From: Acanthamoeba sp. SK_2022b
Taxonomy: Eukaryota > Discosea > Longamoebia > Acanthamoebidae
NCBI GenBank assembly: GCA_027943245.1
Contig: JANDJZ010000838.1
Span: 1 to 22,174 of the forward strand
Length of the DNA: 22,174 nucleotides
Direction: 5' to 3'
The position numbers and the translations under genes were made by a program. Under the pieces are notes generated by a model, which had not been told where the DNA came from, ran no database searches, and saw nothing but the letters and a program-made list of their open reading frames with translations. Positions 7,547-15,872 of the stretch are shown here, in pieces (positions within the stretch are counted from its first letter, which is position 1; each line of letters starts with the position of its first letter).

Positions 7547-7550
7547 TCAA
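7522..7550 (-). promoter_or_regulatory. near-consensus promoter for the NlpC/P60 operon
   Basis: On the minus strand TTGATC (7545-7550) is separated by exactly 17 nt from TAGAGT (7522-7527). This is the best sigma-70-type promoter in the window and would start transcription near 7515. It overlaps the stop codon of the upstream 91-aa gene. Confidence 0.65.
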
Positions 7551-7822
7551 CCAGCCTGGCCGGACTCACACCCGTCGTCGAGCGGCACCACGAGGCGCAG
7601 CGGCGGGACCAGGCCGGACGCGGCGAGCGCGTCGAAGGCGGCCCGCTCGTCGGCGTCGATGACGACGCCCTCGGGCGGGGCGCCCAGCAGCACCGTCACG
7701 ACGCAGTCGCCGCAGGCGGCGGCGCTGCGCACCAGGCACGTGCCGCAGTCGACGACGACCGCGTCGGAGGGGTCGTGCTCGGGGGCGGGAGCGACGGCGT
7801 CCCGCGACAGGTTCTCGTTCAT
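7547..7822 (-). CDS. small protein with two CxxC pairs, unknown function
   Basis: 91 aa. The middle carries DCGTCLVRSAAACGDCVVTV: two CxxC pairs eleven residues apart, suggesting a zinc or redox site, followed by LLGAPPEG and an acidic C-terminal part. No signal peptide. The ATG at 7822 is 7 nt downstream of a TAGCGT -10 (complement of 7830-7835), so the mRNA is probably leaderless. It is divergent from the DEDDh/GIY-YIG nuclease gene and upstream of NlpC/P60. I recognise it only as a conserved actinobacterial hypothetical; no function is proposed. Confidence 0.75.
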   Translation of the reverse strand: MNENLSRDAVAPAPEHDPSDAVVVDCGTCLVRSAAACGDCVVTVLLGAPPEGVVIDADERAAFDALAASGLVPPLRLVVPLDDGCESGQAG

Positions 7823-7921
7823 GGCGGCGACGCTAGGACCGGGGTCTGACAACCACGGACGACCGCCGTCGCACCGGCGCGGCTGCCGGCGTTGTCGGAG
7901 CCGCTCCGTACGGTGTGCGGC

Positions 7922-9631
7922 GTGGACGCGGTGCAAGGAACCTTCGACGAGCTCGGTCGGTCCCTCTCCGACGTCACCTTCTGCGTGGTCGACCTCGAGA
8001 CGACCGGCGGGTCGGCCGCCAAGGGCGCCCGCATCACCGAGATCGGTGCGGTGAAGGTGCGCGGCGGCGAGGTGCTGGGCGAGCTGCAGACCCTGGTCGA
8101 CCCCGAGGGGCCGATCCCGGCGTTCATCACCGTCCTCACCGGCATCACCGGCGCGATGGTGTGCCGGGCGCCGCGCATCGACGAGGCGCTGCCGAGCTTC
8201 CTGGAGTTCGCCCACGGCTGCGTGCTGGTCGCGCACAACGCTCCGTTCGACGTCGGCTTCCTCAAGCACGAGGCCAAGCGGCTCGGCGTGCCCTGGCCCG
8301 GCTTCGAGGTGCTCGACACCGTCCCGCTCGCCCGGCGCGTCATGCTGCGCGAGGAGGTGCGCAACCACAAGCTCGGCACCCTCGCCGCGCACTTCGGCAG
8401 CCCGACGACGCCCAACCACCGCGCGCTCGAGGACGCCCGCGCCACCGTGCACGTGCTGCACGGGCTCTTCGAGCGTCTCGGCAGCCTCGGCATCGGCACG
8501 CTGGAGGAGCTGGCCGGGTTCACCACCCGCATCACCGCCGCCGAGCGGGCCAAGCGGCACCTGGCCGACCACCTTCCGGCCGTCCCGGGCGTCTACCTCT
8601 TCCGCGACCGCGACGAGCGCGTCCTGTACGTCGGCACGTCGCGCAACATCCGCACGCGGGCCAAGTCCTACTTCACCGGCAGCGAGACCCGGGCGCGCAT
8701 GCGCGAGATGGTGCGCCTGGCCGAGCGCATCGACGGGCTCGAGTGCGCCACCGCGCTCGAGGCCCAGGTGCGCGAGCTGCGGCTCATCGCCCGGCACACC
8801 CCGCCCTACAACCGGCGCTCGCGCTTCCCCGACCGGCTCAGCTGGGTGAAGCTGACCCGCGAGCCGTGGCCCCGGCTGTCGATCGTCCGGACGGTGCTCG
8901 ACGACGACGCCGACTACGTGGGCCCGTTCCGCCAGCGCCGCACGGCCGAGGCGGCCCTCGCCGCGGCCCACGACGCCTTCCGCGTCCGCCAGTGCACCGG
9001 ACGCCTGCCCGTGCGTCCGCGCGGCACGGCGTGCGTCCTGGCCGAGATGGGCCACTGCCTCTCCCCCTGCGACGGCTCGGTCGACGCCGAGACGTACGCG
9101 GCCGAGGTCGCCCTGCTGCGCGAGACGATGGTCGGCGAGCCGCTGACCCTCATCGACCACGCCGGCGACCGCATGCGGGCGCTGGCCGCGGCGCAGCGCT
9201 ACGAGGACGCCGCGGTGTGGCGCGACCGGCTGGCCACGTTCCTGCGCGGGGCGGCGCGCTCGCAGCGCCTGCGCCAGCTCACCGCCGAGCCCGAGGTCGT
9301 CGCGGCCCGCCGGGGCGAGCACGGCTGGGAGATGCACGTCGTCCGGCACGGGCGGCTCGCGGCGGCCGGCGTCATGCCGCCGCGCGGCGCCGACCAGCTG
9401 GCCTGGATCGACGCCCTCGTCGCCGGGGCCGAGACGGTCGAGCCCGGCTTCGGTCCCGCGCCCGCGGCCAGCGTCGAGGAGACCGAGGTGCTGCTGCGCT
9501 GGCTGGAGTCCGACGGCGTGCGCATGGTGCGCGGCACCTGGCAGTGCGCCGCCCGGGGCGCCCAGCGCCACCTCGCCACGTGGGCGCCGGACCCGTCGGC
9601 CTCGCCCGGCGGCGTGCTCGCCGCGCGGTAG
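7922..9631 (+). CDS. DEDDh 3'-5' exonuclease fused to a GIY-YIG/UvrC-like nuclease
   Basis: 569 aa from the chosen start. Residues about 18-185 are a DnaQ-like DEDDh exonuclease: VVDLETTG (D24, E26), HNAPFD, and NHRALEDA with the His and final Asp. From about 210 comes a GIY-YIG domain (GVYLFRD ... LYVGTS), then four Cys in the pattern RQC ... TAC ... GHC ... PC as in the UvrC iron-sulfur region, and a UVR-like helix pair (RYEDAAVWRDRL). This is the Cho/UvrC-like incision protein of actinobacteria (Rv2191 type), presumably a repair nuclease. Starts are uncertain: GTG 7922 follows a TACGGT box by 7 nt (leaderless), while TTG 7892 and GTG 7913 are also in frame. Its TAG stop forms part of the next gene's -10. 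Confidence 0.9.
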   Translation: MDAVQGTFDELGRSLSDVTFCVVDLETTGGSAAKGARITEIGAVKVRGGEVLGELQTLVDPEGPIPAFITVLTGITGAMVCRAPRIDEALPSFLEFAHGCVLVAHNAPFDVGFLKHEAKRLGVPWPGFEVLDTVPLARRVMLREEVRNHKLGTLAAHFGSPTTPNHRALEDARATVHVLHGLFERLGSLGIGTLEELAGFTTRITAAERAKRHLADHLPAVPGVYLFRDRDERVLYVGTSRNIRTRAKSYFTGSETRARMREMVRLAERIDGLECATALEAQVRELRLIARHTPPYNRRSRFPDRLSWVKLTREPWPRLSIVRTVLDDDADYVGPFRQRRTAEAALAAAHDAFRVRQCTGRLPVRPRGTACVLAEMGHCLSPCDGSVDAETYAAEVALLRETMVGEPLTLIDHAGDRMRALAAAQRYEDAAVWRDRLATFLRGAARSQRLRQLTAEPEVVAARRGEHGWEMHVVRHGRLAAAGVMPPRGADQLAWIDALVAGAETVEPGFGPAPAASVEETEVLLRWLESDGVRMVRGTWQCAARGAQRHLATWAPDPSASPGGVLAAR

Positions 9632-9634
9632 CCT
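9629..9634 (+). promoter_or_regulatory. -10 box of the Lrp-domain gene
   Basis: TAGCCT overlaps the TAG stop of the nuclease gene and stands 6 nt before the GTG at 9641, giving a probable leaderless internal transcript. No -35 is evident. Confidence 0.4.
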
Positions 9635-9640
9635 GACGAC

Positions 9641-9916
9641 GTGATCACGGCCATCGTCTTCATCCACGCCGACGTCTCGCGCCTCGACGAGGTGGCCGAG
9701 CAGGTCGCCGCCGTCGAGGGGGTCAGCGAGGTCTACTCCGTCACCGGGGAGCTCGACCTCGTCGCCATGGTGCGGGTGCGCAGCCACGACGACATCGCGC
9801 GCGTCGTCACCGGCAAGGTCAACAAGGTGCCGGGCATCGTGTCGACGCAGACTCAGATCGCGTTCCGCACCTTCAGCCGCCACGACCTCGAGGACGCGTT
9901 CAGCATCGGCCTGTGA
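9641..9916 (+). CDS. stand-alone Lrp/AsnC ligand-binding (RAM) domain protein
   Basis: 91 aa, only the C-terminal alpha/beta sandwich of Lrp/AsnC regulators, without the HTH. The start (ITAIVFIHADVSRLDEVAEQVA) and the turn VTGELDLVAMVRVRSHDDIARVV are the typical strand-helix-strand and ligand-loop parts of this domain. Such proteins form dimers or rings and bind amino acids; a DNA-binding role is not expected. It lies 9 nt after the nuclease gene and ends 10 bp from the convergent trpD. A link to amino acid sensing next to trpD is possible but only inferred from position. Confidence 0.88.
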   Translation: MITAIVFIHADVSRLDEVAEQVAAVEGVSEVYSVTGELDLVAMVRVRSHDDIARVVTGKVNKVPGIVSTQTQIAFRTFSRHDLEDAFSIGL

Positions 9917-9926
9917 GGCCCGGGGG

Positions 9927-10970
9927 CTACGCCTCGACGAGGGCCTGCGTGGTGCGGGCCCAGCGGTCCAGCACCACGGCCGCGGCACCGGAGTCGACCG
10001 CCTCGGTCGCCCGCTCCAGGCCCGCGCGCAGACGCTCGGTCAGCGGTCCGGTCGTGCCCTCGTGCGCGGCGATCGCGGCCGCCGCGTTGAGCAGCACCGC
10101 GTCGCGCACGGCCGAGCGCTCGCCGGCCAGCACGCTGCGCAGCACGGACGCGTTGAGCTCCGGCTCGCCGCCGCGCAGCGCCTCCGGCTCGCAGTACTCG
10201 ATGCCGAAGTCGTGCGGGTCGATCGCGTCCTCGCTCACCGTGCCGCCGGACGCCACCCAGGCCCGCGTCGTCGTGGTCACGGTGATCTCGTCCAGCCCGT
10301 CGTCGCCACGGAACACCACCGCGTCGGCGCCACGGTCGGCGAAGACCCCGGCCATGATCGGGGCCATGCGCACGTCGGCGCAGCCCACCGCCGAGGCGTC
10401 CGGTCGCGCCGGGTTGGTCAGCGGGCCGAGGAAGTTGAACACCGTCGCGATGCCCAGCTCGCGGCGGGGCGCCGCGGAGTAGCGCAGCGAGGAGTGGAAC
10501 ACCGGCGCGAAGCAGAAGGTGATGCCCGCCTCGCCGAGGACGTCGCCGACGCGGCCGGCCGGCACGTCGAGCCGCACGCCGAGGCGCTCGAGCACGTCCG
10601 CGGAGCCGCTGGCGCTCGACGAGGCCCGGCCGCCGTGCTTGACGACGGGGACGCCGGCGCCGGCGATGACGATCGCGGCCGTCGTGGAGATGTTGACCGT
10701 CTTGGCCATGTCGCCGCCCGTGCCGACGATGTCGACGACCCGGCCGGGCACGCTCAGCGGCACCGCGTGGGCGTACATCGCGTCGACCAGGCCCTGCACC
10801 TCGGCCTGGGTCTCGCCCTTGGCCCGGACCGCGACGGCGAAGCCGGCGATCTGCGCGGGCGTGGCGTTGCCGCCGAGGATCTCCTCCATCACCCACGTCG
10901 CCTCCGCCGTCGTCAGGTCGCGACCGGCGACGAGCGAGGACAGGACGTGCGACCAGGTGGGGACGTTCAT
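9927..10970 (-). CDS. trpD: anthranilate phosphoribosyltransferase
   Basis: 347 aa, typical length. It transfers phosphoribose from PRPP to anthranilate, the second step of tryptophan synthesis, in the cytoplasm. Visible motifs are the PRPP-binding [14 protein letters not shown] (from about residue 83), [18 protein letters not shown], and [12 protein letters not shown]; the N-terminal helical domain begins at [14 protein letters not shown]. The ATG at 10970 is the only good start giving the full helical domain. The gene stands apart from other trp genes, as in M. tuberculosis (Rv2192c), where it is likewise antiparallel to the ctaE-qcr operon. The upstream receiver-like gene ends 17 bp before it on the same strand, so co-transcription is likely. 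Confidence 0.96.
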   Translation of the reverse strand: MNVPTWSHVLSSLVAGRDLTTAEATWVMEEILGGNATPAQIAGFAVAVRAKGETQAEVQGLVDAMYAHAVPLSVPGRVVDIVGTGGDMAKTVNISTTAAIVIAGAGVPVVKHGGRASSSASGSADVLERLGVRLDVPAGRVGDVLGEAGITFCFAPVFHSSLRYSAAPRRELGIATVFNFLGPLTNPARPDASAVGCADVRMAPIMAGVFADRGADAVVFRGDDGLDEITVTTTTRAWVASGGTVSEDAIDPHDFGIEYCEPEALRGGEPELNASVLRSVLAGERSAVRDAVLLNAAAAIAAHEGTTGPLTERLRAGLERATEAVDSGAAAVVLDRWARTTQALVEA

Positions 10971-10987
10971 GGCGGACAGTCTGCCGC

Positions 10988-11392
10988 TCAGCGGCGGGCG
11001 AGGAGCCCGCGGGCCACCTCGACGACCGCGTCGGCCAGCCGGACCGGGTCCAGCGGCTGCGGCACGACCGCCTCGGCGCGCGACCACGTGGCGAGCCAGG
11101 CGTCCTGCGGACGTCCGGTCAGCAGCACCACGGGCGGGGCCCCGAACACCTCGTCCTTCATCTGCCGGGCGATGCCCATGCCCCCGGCCGGGACGGCCTC
11201 GCCGTCCAGCACGACGAGGTCGATGCCGCCCTCGTCGAGACGCTGGAAGACGACCGGCTCGGTGGCCACCTCGACGTAGTCGAAGGGCGGCAGGTCGGGG
11301 TGCGGACGGGGGCCGAGGGCCGAAATCACCTGGGTCCGCACGGTGAGGTCGTCGCTGTAGACCAACACACGCAGGGGGTCGCGTTCGCTCAC
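10988..11392 (-). CDS. degenerate response-regulator receiver-like protein
   Basis: 134 aa, a single CheY-like fold with no output domain. It opens with LRVLVYSDD (acidic pair), places an Asp in [10 protein letters not shown] where the phosphorylation site should be, and has LLTGRP for the Thr strand. The conserved receiver Lys-Pro is replaced by VPQPLDP, so the key lysine is missing and normal phosphotransfer is doubtful. The GTG at 11392 is preferred: a -10 box TACGAT lies 6 nt upstream; the ATG at 11407 would put that box inside the gene. It is divergent from ctaE with only 24 bp between starts and likely co-transcribed with trpD. Function unknown; a regulatory role for respiration is speculation. 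Confidence 0.75.
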   Translation of the reverse strand: MSERDPLRVLVYSDDLTVRTQVISALGPRPHPDLPPFDYVEVATEPVVFQRLDEGGIDLVVLDGEAVPAGGMGIARQMKDEVFGAPPVVLLTGRPQDAWLATWSRAEAVVPQPLDPVRLADAVVEVARGLLARR

Positions 11393-11398
11393 GAAGCG

Positions 11399-11410
11399 AT
11401 CGTACATAAT
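11399..11410. promoter_or_regulatory. back-to-back divergent -10 boxes (receiver gene / ctaE)
   Basis: The minus-strand box TACGAT (11399-11404) is directly adjacent to the plus-strand box CATAAT (11405-11410). Each stands 6 nt from a GTG (11392 and 11417), so both mRNAs would be leaderless and RNA polymerase could not occupy both promoters at once. Confidence 0.5.
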
Positions 11411-11416
11411 GAGGGG

Positions 11417-12055
11417 GTGGCGACTACCTCAGCGATCCCAGCGTCCCGGCTCCACGGCACCGAAGGCCGCCCCTCGGCGGTGGCTGTCGGCACGATCGTG
11501 TGGCTGGCCAGCGAGCTCATGTTCTTCGCGGCCCTCTTCGCGGCGTGGTTCACGACGCGCAACGTCGTGCCGGACCTGTGGTCCGAGCAGCACTCGCACC
11601 TGAACATCCCCTTCGCCGCGGCGAACACGACGATCCTGGTGCTGTCCTCGGTGACCTGCCAGTTCGGCGTCTTCGCCGCCGAGCGCGGCCGCGCCGGACG
11701 CACCGGCGGCCTGCTGCAGATCGGCGCCTGGGGCATGCGCGAGTGGTTCGTCCTCACCTACGTCATGGGCGCGATCTTCATCGCCGGCCAGGCCACCGAG
11801 TACGCCGAGCTCGTCCACGAGGGCATCACCATCCAGAGCTCCGCGTGGGGCAGCCTGTTCTACCTCGCCACCGGGTTCCACGGCCTCCACGTCATCGGCG
11901 GTCTGCTCGCCTTCCTGCTCGTCATCGGCCGTACGTTCATGGCCCGTCGCTTCACGCACGAGCAGGCGATCTCGGCGATCGTCGTCTCCTACTACTGGCA
12001 CTTCGTCGACGTGGTCTGGATCGCGCTGTTCGCCGCGGTCTACCTCATCGTCTGA
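11417..12055 (+). CDS. ctaE: cytochrome c oxidase subunit III
   Basis: 212 aa with five predicted membrane helices, the shortened actinobacterial form. Subunit III stabilises the aa3 oxidase core next to CtaD in the cytoplasmic membrane. Recognisable segments are [17 protein letters not shown] (first helix), the [20 protein letters not shown] region, the conserved FHGLHVIGG, and the final [20 protein letters not shown]. The GTG at 11417 directly follows a CATAAT box by 6 nt; upstream in-frame codons would run through the divergent promoter. It heads the ctaE-qcrCAB cluster, the order seen in M. tuberculosis Rv2193-Rv2196. Confidence 0.95.
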   Translation: MATTSAIPASRLHGTEGRPSAVAVGTIVWLASELMFFAALFAAWFTTRNVVPDLWSEQHSHLNIPFAAANTTILVLSSVTCQFGVFAAERGRAGRTGGLLQIGAWGMREWFVLTYVMGAIFIAGQATEYAELVHEGITIQSSAWGSLFYLATGFHGLHVIGGLLAFLLVIGRTFMARRFTHEQAISAIVVSYYWHFVDVVWIALFAAVYLIV

Positions 12056-12093
12056 GCCCCTTCGCGCCAACCAAAGACTTCGCCCGGGCGCTG

Positions 12094-12099
12094 TAGCCT
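12094..12099 (+). promoter_or_regulatory. -10 box before qcrC
   Basis: TAGCCT matches TANNNT and would start a transcript near 12106, giving a leader of about 23 nt with a TGAGGA ribosome site. This suggests qcrCAB can be transcribed apart from ctaE. Confidence 0.4.
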
Positions 12100-12128
12100 G
12101 GACGCACCTGTGAGGAATGAGGATCTTC

Positions 12129-12965
12129 GTGCGGAAACTGTCGACCCGACGGCGGCACCCCCTGGCCGGGGCGCTCGTCCTGGTCCTGGGTCTCCTGGTC
12201 ACCGGCATCGCGTACGCGGCGTTCCAGCCCGGCTCGAGCGCCACCGCGGCCGCTGACGACTCGCGGACGGTCGAGGCCGGCCGCGAGCTCTTCCTCGTCG
12301 GCTGCGCGAGCTGCCACGGCGAGAACGGCGAGGGCATCACCACCAAGGAGGGCAACAACTACGGCCCGTCCCTGGTGGGCGTCGGCGCCGCCGCCGTCGA
12401 CTTCCAAGTCGGCACCGGCCGCATGCCGATGTCGCAGCTCGCGCCGCAGGCCCCGCGCAAGGAGCCGGTCTACGACGGCGAGGAGATCGAGCAGCTCGCC
12501 GCCTACGTCGCCAGCCTGGGGGCCGGCCCGGAGATCCCCTCCGACGAGACCGTCGACTGGGAGTCGGCCTCGGCCGAGGACATCGCCGAGGGCGGTGAGT
12601 TCTTCCGCACCAACTGCACCGCGTGCCACAACTCGGTCGGTGCCGGCGGCGCGCTCCCCAGCGGTCGCTACGCCCCCTCGCTGGAGGGCGTCACCCCCGC
12701 GCACATCTACGAGGCCATGGTCACCGGCCCGCAGCAGATGCCCGTGTTCTCCGACGACGTCCTCACCCCCGAGGACAAGCGCAACATCATCGCGTACGTG
12801 AAGACCGTCCAGGACCAGCCCAACTACGGCGGCCTCGGCGGCGGCGGCCTCGGCCCCGTGGTCGACGGCATGATCGTCTGGATCGTCGGCATCGGCGGTC
12901 TCATCGGCTTCGCGATCTGGATCGGCGCGCACGGCGCACGCAGCAAGAAGAAGGCAGGCGCATGA
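12129..12965 (+). CDS. qcrC: diheme cytochrome c subunit of the bc1 complex
   Basis: 278 aa. It carries electrons from the Rieske protein to CuA of the aa3 oxidase, replacing a soluble cytochrome c. Two c-type heme sites are visible, CASCH (C59-H63) and CTACH (C163-H167), in two fused cytochrome domains facing outside. An N-terminal signal anchor (about residues 14-32) and a C-terminal helix (about 248-268) hold it in the membrane. The GTG at 12129 gives the family N-terminus VRKLSTRRRHPLAG and has TGAGGA 5 nt upstream; the ATG at 12117 would add four residues and has poor spacing. Its stop overlaps the qcrA start (ATGA). Confidence 0.95.
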   Translation: MRKLSTRRRHPLAGALVLVLGLLVTGIAYAAFQPGSSATAAADDSRTVEAGRELFLVGCASCHGENGEGITTKEGNNYGPSLVGVGAAAVDFQVGTGRMPMSQLAPQAPRKEPVYDGEEIEQLAAYVASLGAGPEIPSDETVDWESASAEDIAEGGEFFRTNCTACHNSVGAGGALPSGRYAPSLEGVTPAHIYEAMVTGPQQMPVFSDDVLTPEDKRNIIAYVKTVQDQPNYGGLGGGGLGPVVDGMIVWIVGIGGLIGFAIWIGAHGARSKKKAGA

Positions 12966-14020
12966 GTCACGACGTGCACACCCCGGTTCCCGCCCAGGAG
13001 CCGATCGACAACCCCGGCCTCCCGGCGCACCAGCCGCGGCCGACGGACGTCGATCCCGCGCAGGCCAAGCGCGCCGAGCGCCAGGTCAGCACGCTGTTCC
13101 TGCTGGCCATCGTGCTCTCGCTCGGCTTCTGCGTCGCGTACTTCACGATCGACAAGGACGCCACGTTCCTCGGCTGGTCGGCGCTGAACTTCGCGCTCGG
13201 CACCACGGTCGGCCTGGCCCTGCTGTTCATCGGCGTCGGCGCCGTCCAGTGGGCCAAGAAGCTCATGGACGACCACGAGGCCGTCGAGATGCGTCACCCG
13301 GTCGCCTCGTCGACCGAGGACCGCGCCGCGTTCATGGAGTCGGTCAACGCCGCCAACCGTGAGTCCGGCTTCGGCCGTCGCCCGCTCATCCGCCGCAGCA
13401 TGCTCGGCGCCATGGCCGCGCTCGGCCTGCCGGCGATCGTCGTCCTGCGCGACCTCGGACCGCTCCCCCACAGCCAGTGGAAGACGGTCTGGAAGAAGGG
13501 CATGCGGGTCGTCAACGACGTCTCCGGCGCCCCCATCCGTCCGTCCGACGTCGAGGTCGGACAGCTGATCAACGCCGAGCCCGCGGTCTTCTACGAGACC
13601 GACGAGGAGGGCGAGCGGGTCTTCGAGGGCACCGAGCTCCTCCAGGCCAAGAGCAAGGCCGCCGTCATCGTCGTGCGCATGCGTCCCGAGGACATCTCGC
13701 CCGACAAGGGCAAGGAGAACTGGGGCGTCGACGGCATCCTGTGCTACTCCAAGATCTGCACCCACGTCGGGTGCCCGATCTCCCTGTGGGAGCAGCAGAC
13801 GCACCACCTGCTGTGCCCCTGCCACCAGTCGACGTTCGACCTGGCCGACAACGGCAAGGTCATCTTCGGCCCCGCACACCGTCCGCTGCCGCAGCTCCCG
13901 CTCGCGGTCGACGACGAGGGATACCTGATCGCCACGAGCGACTTCCCCGACGTCGTCGCCCCCAGCTACCCCGAGCTGCACCGCGACCAGAAGAAGCTCG
14001 ACAAGGGTGATCAGGCATGA
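12962..14020 (+). CDS. qcrA: Rieske iron-sulfur subunit of the bc1 complex
   Basis: 352 aa, the long actinobacterial type. The N-terminal 40 residues are polar, followed by three membrane helices (about 42-62, 70-95 and 145-162; the last is preceded by RRSMLGA, a twin-arginine-like stretch). The C-terminal domain binds the 2Fe-2S cluster through CTHVGC (C266, H268) and CPCH (C285, H288); C271 and C287 are the disulfide pair. It takes electrons from menaquinol at QcrB and passes them to QcrC. ATGA overlaps join it to qcrC before and qcrB after. Confidence 0.95.
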   Translation: MSHDVHTPVPAQEPIDNPGLPAHQPRPTDVDPAQAKRAERQVSTLFLLAIVLSLGFCVAYFTIDKDATFLGWSALNFALGTTVGLALLFIGVGAVQWAKKLMDDHEAVEMRHPVASSTEDRAAFMESVNAANRESGFGRRPLIRRSMLGAMAALGLPAIVVLRDLGPLPHSQWKTVWKKGMRVVNDVSGAPIRPSDVEVGQLINAEPAVFYETDEEGERVFEGTELLQAKSKAAVIVVRMRPEDISPDKGKENWGVDGILCYSKICTHVGCPISLWEQQTHHLLCPCHQSTFDLADNGKVIFGPAHRPLPQLPLAVDDEGYLIATSDFPDVVAPSYPELHRDQKKLDKGDQA

Positions 14021-15729
14021 GCGTTGAGGACAGCACTCCTCGCGTCGAGGACACCGGCTTCGCCAAGAAGGCGGCCGGCCCCGTCAAGTGGATCGACGAG
14101 CGCGTCGGCGGCGCGTCGCTGAGCAAGGGACTCATCCGCAAGGTCTTCCCCGACCACTGGTCCTTCCTCCTCGGTGAGATCGCGCTCTACAGCTTCATCG
14201 TGCTGCTGCTCAGCGGCACGTTCCTGACGCTGTGGTTCCAGCCGAGCATGGCCGAAATGCACTACCACGGCGCGTACGCGCCGCTGCAGGGCATCGAGAT
14301 GTCGCAGGCCTACGCCTCGACGCTGGACATCTCCTTCGAGATCCGCGGCGGCCTGCTGGTCCGCCAGATCCACCACTGGGCCGCGGCGCTGTTCATCGCC
14401 GCGATGATGGCCCACATGCTCCGCGTGTTCTTCACGGGTGCGTACCGCAAGCCGCGCGAGGTCAACTGGCTCATCGGCGTCGGCCTGCTGGGCCTGGGCC
14501 TGGTCGAGGGCTTCGCCGGCTACTCGCTGCCCGACGACCTGCTGTCCGGCACCGGCCTGCGCTTCGTCGACGGCCTGATCCGCTCGATCCCGATCGTCGG
14601 CTCGTACATCGAGTTCTTCCTGTTCGGCGGCGAGTTCCCCGGCAACGTGATCATCCCGCGCCTGTACATGGCGCACATCCTGCTGATCCCCGCGCTGATC
14701 CTGGGCCTCATCGCCGCCCACATGCTGCTGCTCGTCTACCACAAGCACACGCAGTGGCCCGGCGCCGGCCGCACGAACGAGAACGTCGTCGGCTACCCGG
14801 TGCTGCCGGTGTACGCCGCCAAGGCCGGTGGCTTCTTCTTCATCGTGTTCGGTTTCACCGCCTTCATGAGCGCCATCATCCAGATCAACCCGATCTGGGC
14901 GTACGGCCCGTACAACCCCTCCGAGGTCACCGCCGGCTCGCAGCCGGACTGGTACATGGGCTTCGCCGAGGGCGCGGTGCGCATCATGCCCAACTGGGAG
15001 TGGAACGTCCTCAACTACACGTGGAGCTGGAACGTCTTCATCCCGGCCGTCGGTGGCCTGACGTCGCTGTTCGTGATCCTGGCCGCCTGGCCGTTCGTCG
15101 AGCGCTGGATCACCGGCGACGACCGTGAGCACCACCTGCTCGTCCGTCCGCGCAACGCGCCGACCCGCACCGCCCTCGGCGCGGCCGGCATCACCGCGTA
15201 CGGCGTCCTGTGGGCCGCGGGCGGCAACGACATCATCGCGACGCAGTTCAACCTGGACATCTTCGCGATCACCTGGGTGTTCCGCATCGGGTTCTTCGTG
15301 TTCCCCGTCCTGGCGTACATCATCACCAAGCGCATCTGCGTCAGCCTGCAGCGTGCGGACGCCGAGCGCGTCCTGCACGGCTTCGAGACCGGCGTCCTGG
15401 AGCGCACGGCCGACGGCACCTACAGCGAGCGTCACGCCCCGCTGGAGGTCGAGCGTCAGTACGCGATCACCAACCACGACCGTCTCCCCGAGCTGACCGA
15501 GACGCCGCTGGTGGACGAGAACGGTGTCGAGCTCACCGGCAAGGCCCGCCGCAAGGCGAAGCGTCGCGACAAGGTGCGTCGCTGGTACTACAGCGGTGCC
15601 TACGACAAGCCGACCACGCACGACGTGGAGCACGCGCTGGAGCACTTCGCCGACCACCAGGGCCACCCGCTCGAGCGCGGCGACCAGTTCGCCGGCGTCT
15701 CCGAGACCGGCGTCCCGAAGGACCACTGA
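14017..15729 (+). CDS. qcrB: cytochrome b subunit of the bc1 complex
   Basis: 570 aa; the menaquinol-oxidising subunit with two b hemes. The heme-ligand helices carry RQIHHWAAALFIAAMMAHMLRVF (described by its HH and H-x13-spaced His) and MAHILLIPALILGLIAAHMLLLVYHKH. The Qo-site PEWY motif appears as PDWY in GSQPDWYMGF, which is usual in actinobacteria. A hydrophilic C-terminal tail of more than 120 residues (from about 445) follows the last helix and probably contacts the oxidase or accessory subunits. ATGA overlap with qcrA, and a strong terminator 15 nt after the stop ends the operon. This is the target family of imidazopyridine Q203 in mycobacteria (established knowledge). Confidence 0.96.
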   Translation: MSVEDSTPRVEDTGFAKKAAGPVKWIDERVGGASLSKGLIRKVFPDHWSFLLGEIALYSFIVLLLSGTFLTLWFQPSMAEMHYHGAYAPLQGIEMSQAYASTLDISFEIRGGLLVRQIHHWAAALFIAAMMAHMLRVFFTGAYRKPREVNWLIGVGLLGLGLVEGFAGYSLPDDLLSGTGLRFVDGLIRSIPIVGSYIEFFLFGGEFPGNVIIPRLYMAHILLIPALILGLIAAHMLLLVYHKHTQWPGAGRTNENVVGYPVLPVYAAKAGGFFFIVFGFTAFMSAIIQINPIWAYGPYNPSEVTAGSQPDWYMGFAEGAVRIMPNWEWNVLNYTWSWNVFIPAVGGLTSLFVILAAWPFVERWITGDDREHHLLVRPRNAPTRTALGAAGITAYGVLWAAGGNDIIATQFNLDIFAITWVFRIGFFVFPVLAYIITKRICVSLQRADAERVLHGFETGVLERTADGTYSERHAPLEVERQYAITNHDRLPELTETPLVDENGVELTGKARRKAKRRDKVRRWYYSGAYDKPTTHDVEHALEHFADHQGHPLERGDQFAGVSETGVPKDH

Positions 15730-15743
15730 GTCCCGGTCGCAGC

Positions 15744-15777
15744 AGGGCCCCGCTCACCTCACGGTGAGCGGGGCCCT
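15744..15777 (+). terminator. terminator after qcrB
   Basis: A perfect 15-bp stem (15744-15758 with 15763-15777) closed by a TCAC tetraloop, ending in CCCTT. It lies 14 nt after the qcrB stop. The U-run is minimal, as is common for high-GC actinobacteria. Confidence 0.85.
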
Positions 15778-15872
15778 TCACGTTCCGGACGGGTGTCGGG
15801 CAGCCTGTCCCCTCCCCCGTCCATGTCCTCGTTCCGGTCCCGCGGGGACGCGGCCCCGGTAGCGTGGGGCGC

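Noticed and set aside
7547..9988. An 813-codon minus-strand frame running through the nuclease and Lrp genes
   Set aside because: Only its last 91 codons, from ATG 7822, are a real gene; the rest is antisense to well-defined domains.
12117..12128. ATG at 12117 as qcrC start
   Set aside because: The purine stretch is only one base away, whereas GTG 12129 has good spacing and gives the family N-terminus.
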